A stretch of DNA of 46,498 nucleotides from assembly GCA_030642005.1 (NCBI GenBank), contig DAOWOP010000001.1:1-46498 (forward strand), written 5' to 3'. The stretch's first letter is position 1; each line of letters starts with the position of its first letter. The translations under genes and the position numbers were made by a program. The notes under the pieces are model-generated. The model was not told the origin of the DNA and made no database searches. It saw only the letters and a list, made by a program, of their open reading frames with translations. The stretch comes from Planctomycetales bacterium. GTDB taxonomy: Bacteria > Planctomycetota > Phycisphaerae > SM23-33. Below are positions 45,022 to 46,498 of the stretch, in pieces.

Positions 45022-46498
45022 CTACACATACTTCACGTGCACATGCTCTATCTTACCGTTAAACTTAAACGGCGCGCGATCAAAGTAATCCAATGCCACA
45101 GGTGAACCCAGGTCTATTCCGATGTCAAAGGTTTCCGAGGCTGTAAAGCCAGCAGGAACAGAACGCTCAATGCGCCCTTGTCCAACCTGCTTGCCGTTTG
45201 CGCGAAACGTCACCGTAGCCGGAGCCTGCGGCTTTTTCTCATCGAACTTCACTTCCACCTCGATTTTGACTTTACCTGTTGGGATAGGCTTGCCAGACTT
45301 CACCTTGTAACGGTATAGAGTCATGGCATTATATTCCGCCTGCAGATACCCATTATCCATGTACACCGTAAAACCAGCGGAAATACCGCCCAGACAGAAA
45401 AGCACTCCTTCAGCATTCTTGGGTATGTCGGCTTCGATGGTGGACAGCGATGAGAATCCGCTGGTAAACTTAGGCGCCATTGACTCGGGGATACGCTTTT
45501 GCCCCTCAAAAAAGTGCCATTCCTTCAAGGTCGAAGCTCGCCCTTGCTCTGGGTGAGCAAATAAATACAAACCGCCCCCGACGGGTAAGACCTTGTTATT
45601 AGTCGCTTCTATGAGAAACATGTCCTTCATAGCCTTGAGTTTCTCCGGCATCTCTTCAGCCAGATCATCAGCTTGAGAAAAGTCTTCCTTTAAGTTGTAC
45701 AGTTCCCATACATCATCCTCGGGATTCCAGTTTGCTATATCTGGCATTTTTGCGTCCCATGGTGTTCGTGGTCCAAAGGCACAGGCAAACCAGCCATCCT
45801 GATAAATACCGCGGCTGCCCATGATCTCAAAATACTGTGGTGGTTTCTGCTCAGGCGCGTTGACATCATTAAACGTATAAGCCATGGTAACACCATCAAA
45901 ACCATCTTGCTTTACGCCATTGTAAAGTGTTGGCGGAGTAATCCCCAGGATATCGTAGATGGTTGGAACAATATCCACCACGTGATGAAATTGGTCGCGC
46001 GGTTTCTTATCTGCTTTGATTCCCTTAGGCCAGGACATTACGCAACTGTTACGCGTGCCGCCAAAATGAGCAGCAATAAGCTTGGTGCTCTTATACGCCG
46101 TATCCAGCGCCCAGGCCCAACCGTGGTGATACATTGAATCAAGCTTAGGTCCCCCCAGCGCCTCCAATCCGCCGTAGTCTCTATCCAAAGCTTCAATATG
46201 TTCATCAATGGTGCTTACCATGCCATTCTGGGCTAATAATTCTGAGATTGTACCGTTCATACCTTCGGCAGAAGCACCATTGTCACCATTGATGTAAATA
46301 ATCAGTGTATTATCCAGTAAACCCTGTGCTTTCAGCTCATCGATTACTTTGCCATACTGGGCATCTGTATGTTCCAGGAATCCAGCATAAACTTCCATTA
46401 AACGAGTCTGGAAAGCTCGATGTTCCTCAGGGATATCTTCCCATTTCTGCATGGTGGGATCAATGGGAGTCAATTCAGCATTTTCCGGAATCCAGCCC
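45022..46498 (-). CDS. Arylsulfatase, C-terminal part (5' cut by window edge)
   Basis: The frame is open to the last base of the window and reads GWIPENAELTPIDPTMQKW, so at least 491 residues are present and the start lies outside. The sequence follows the AslA/arylsulfatase pattern: EVYAGFLEHTDAQYGKVIDEL, the metal-binding DNGASAEG, a conserved HFGGTRN with a catalytic histidine/lysine region, DIVPTIYDILGI, and WELYNLKEDFSQADDLA. The catalytic formylglycine CxPxR motif must be upstream. The C-terminal 180 residues form a beta-sandwich-like accessory part. It hydrolyses sulfate esters, probably in the periplasm. The DNA is more AT-rich than its neighbours, which might indicate a different origin. 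Confidence 0.93.
   Translation of the reverse strand, partial: GWIPENAELTPIDPTMQKWEDIPEEHRAFQTRLMEVYAGFLEHTDAQYGKVIDELKAQGLLDNTLIIYINGDNGASAEGMNGTISELLAQNGMVSTIDEHIEALDRDYGGLEALGGPKLDSMYHHGWAWALDTAYKSTKLIAAHFGGTRNSCVMSWPKGIKADKKPRDQFHHVVDIVPTIYDILGITPPTLYNGVKQDGFDGVTMAYTFNDVNAPEQKPPQYFEIMGSRGIYQDGWFACAFGPRTPWDAKMPDIANWNPEDDVWELYNLKEDFSQADDLAEEMPEKLKAMKDMFLIEATNNKVLPVGGGLYLFAHPEQGRASTLKEWHFFEGQKRIPESMAPKFTSGFSSLSTIEADIPKNAEGVLFCLGGISAGFTVYMDNGYLQAEYNAMTLYRYKVKSGKPIPTGKVKIEVEVKFDEKKPQAPATVTFRANGKQVGQGRIERSVPAGFTASETFDIGIDLGSPVALDYFDRAPFKFNGKIEHVHVKYV

Noticed and set aside
1..46498. tRNA, rRNA genes or an attachment site in a tRNA
   Set aside because: No tRNA-like cloverleaf or rRNA segment was recognised by eye at either edge of the island.

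Overview
The window most likely comes from a planctomycete-like, Gram-negative-type bacterium. The reasons are the outer-membrane porin, the many lipobox lipoproteins, an RND pump, an arylsulfatase and a remnant of an RHS-repeat protein; the exact lineage is inference. It divides into a defence/mobile island (about 1-25,490), a junction with recombination debris (about 25,430-27,005) and an envelope/housekeeping segment (about 27,040-46,498).

The island is almost entirely on the + strand. It opens with a type I restriction-modification operon: hsdM (cut by the window start), hsdS (two near-duplicate target-recognition domains plus an extra C-terminal domain) and hsdR. Next comes a three-gene cluster: an SPPY-type DNA methyltransferase, an 828-aa protein with two GHKL ATPase modules and a histidine-kinase-like H-box, and a 583-aa protein with a divergent receiver domain. 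A WYL regulator then faces a divergent ARPP-1-type gene and precedes a SMC/RecF-like ATPase, a soluble HEAT/histidine kinase and a receiver/winged-helix response regulator. Three copies of one 17-bp motif lie exactly at the promoters of this WYL locus and are the probable operators. The island continues with a 1448-aa sacsin/HSP90-like ATPase with a C-terminal DUF3883-type nuclease domain, a structured repeat-rich gap, and a Hanks-type protein kinase paired with an unknown protein.

The junction holds two overlapping minus-strand genes (a PD-(D/E)xK-like protein and a ParB/KorB-like HTH protein) and an RHS core fragment.

The envelope segment contains a minus-strand operon (PilT, STAS, TPR membrane protein) behind a clear sigma-70-like promoter, a divergent DUF2092 lipoprotein plus a low-complexity DUF6515-like protein, and two MITE-like palindromic elements. 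After these come a minus-strand run (RND adaptor, RND permease, potassium channel, lipoprotein, alpha/beta-hydrolase lipoprotein), a frameshifted small gene, an OprB-type porin, two further lipoproteins and the C-terminal part of an arylsulfatase.

The most noteworthy hypothesis is that this island carries two independent phosphorelay-like defence modules, one built around a methyltransferase and one around an SMC-like ATPase under WYL control, beside classical restriction. All functions are read from sequence motifs by eye; no database search was run.
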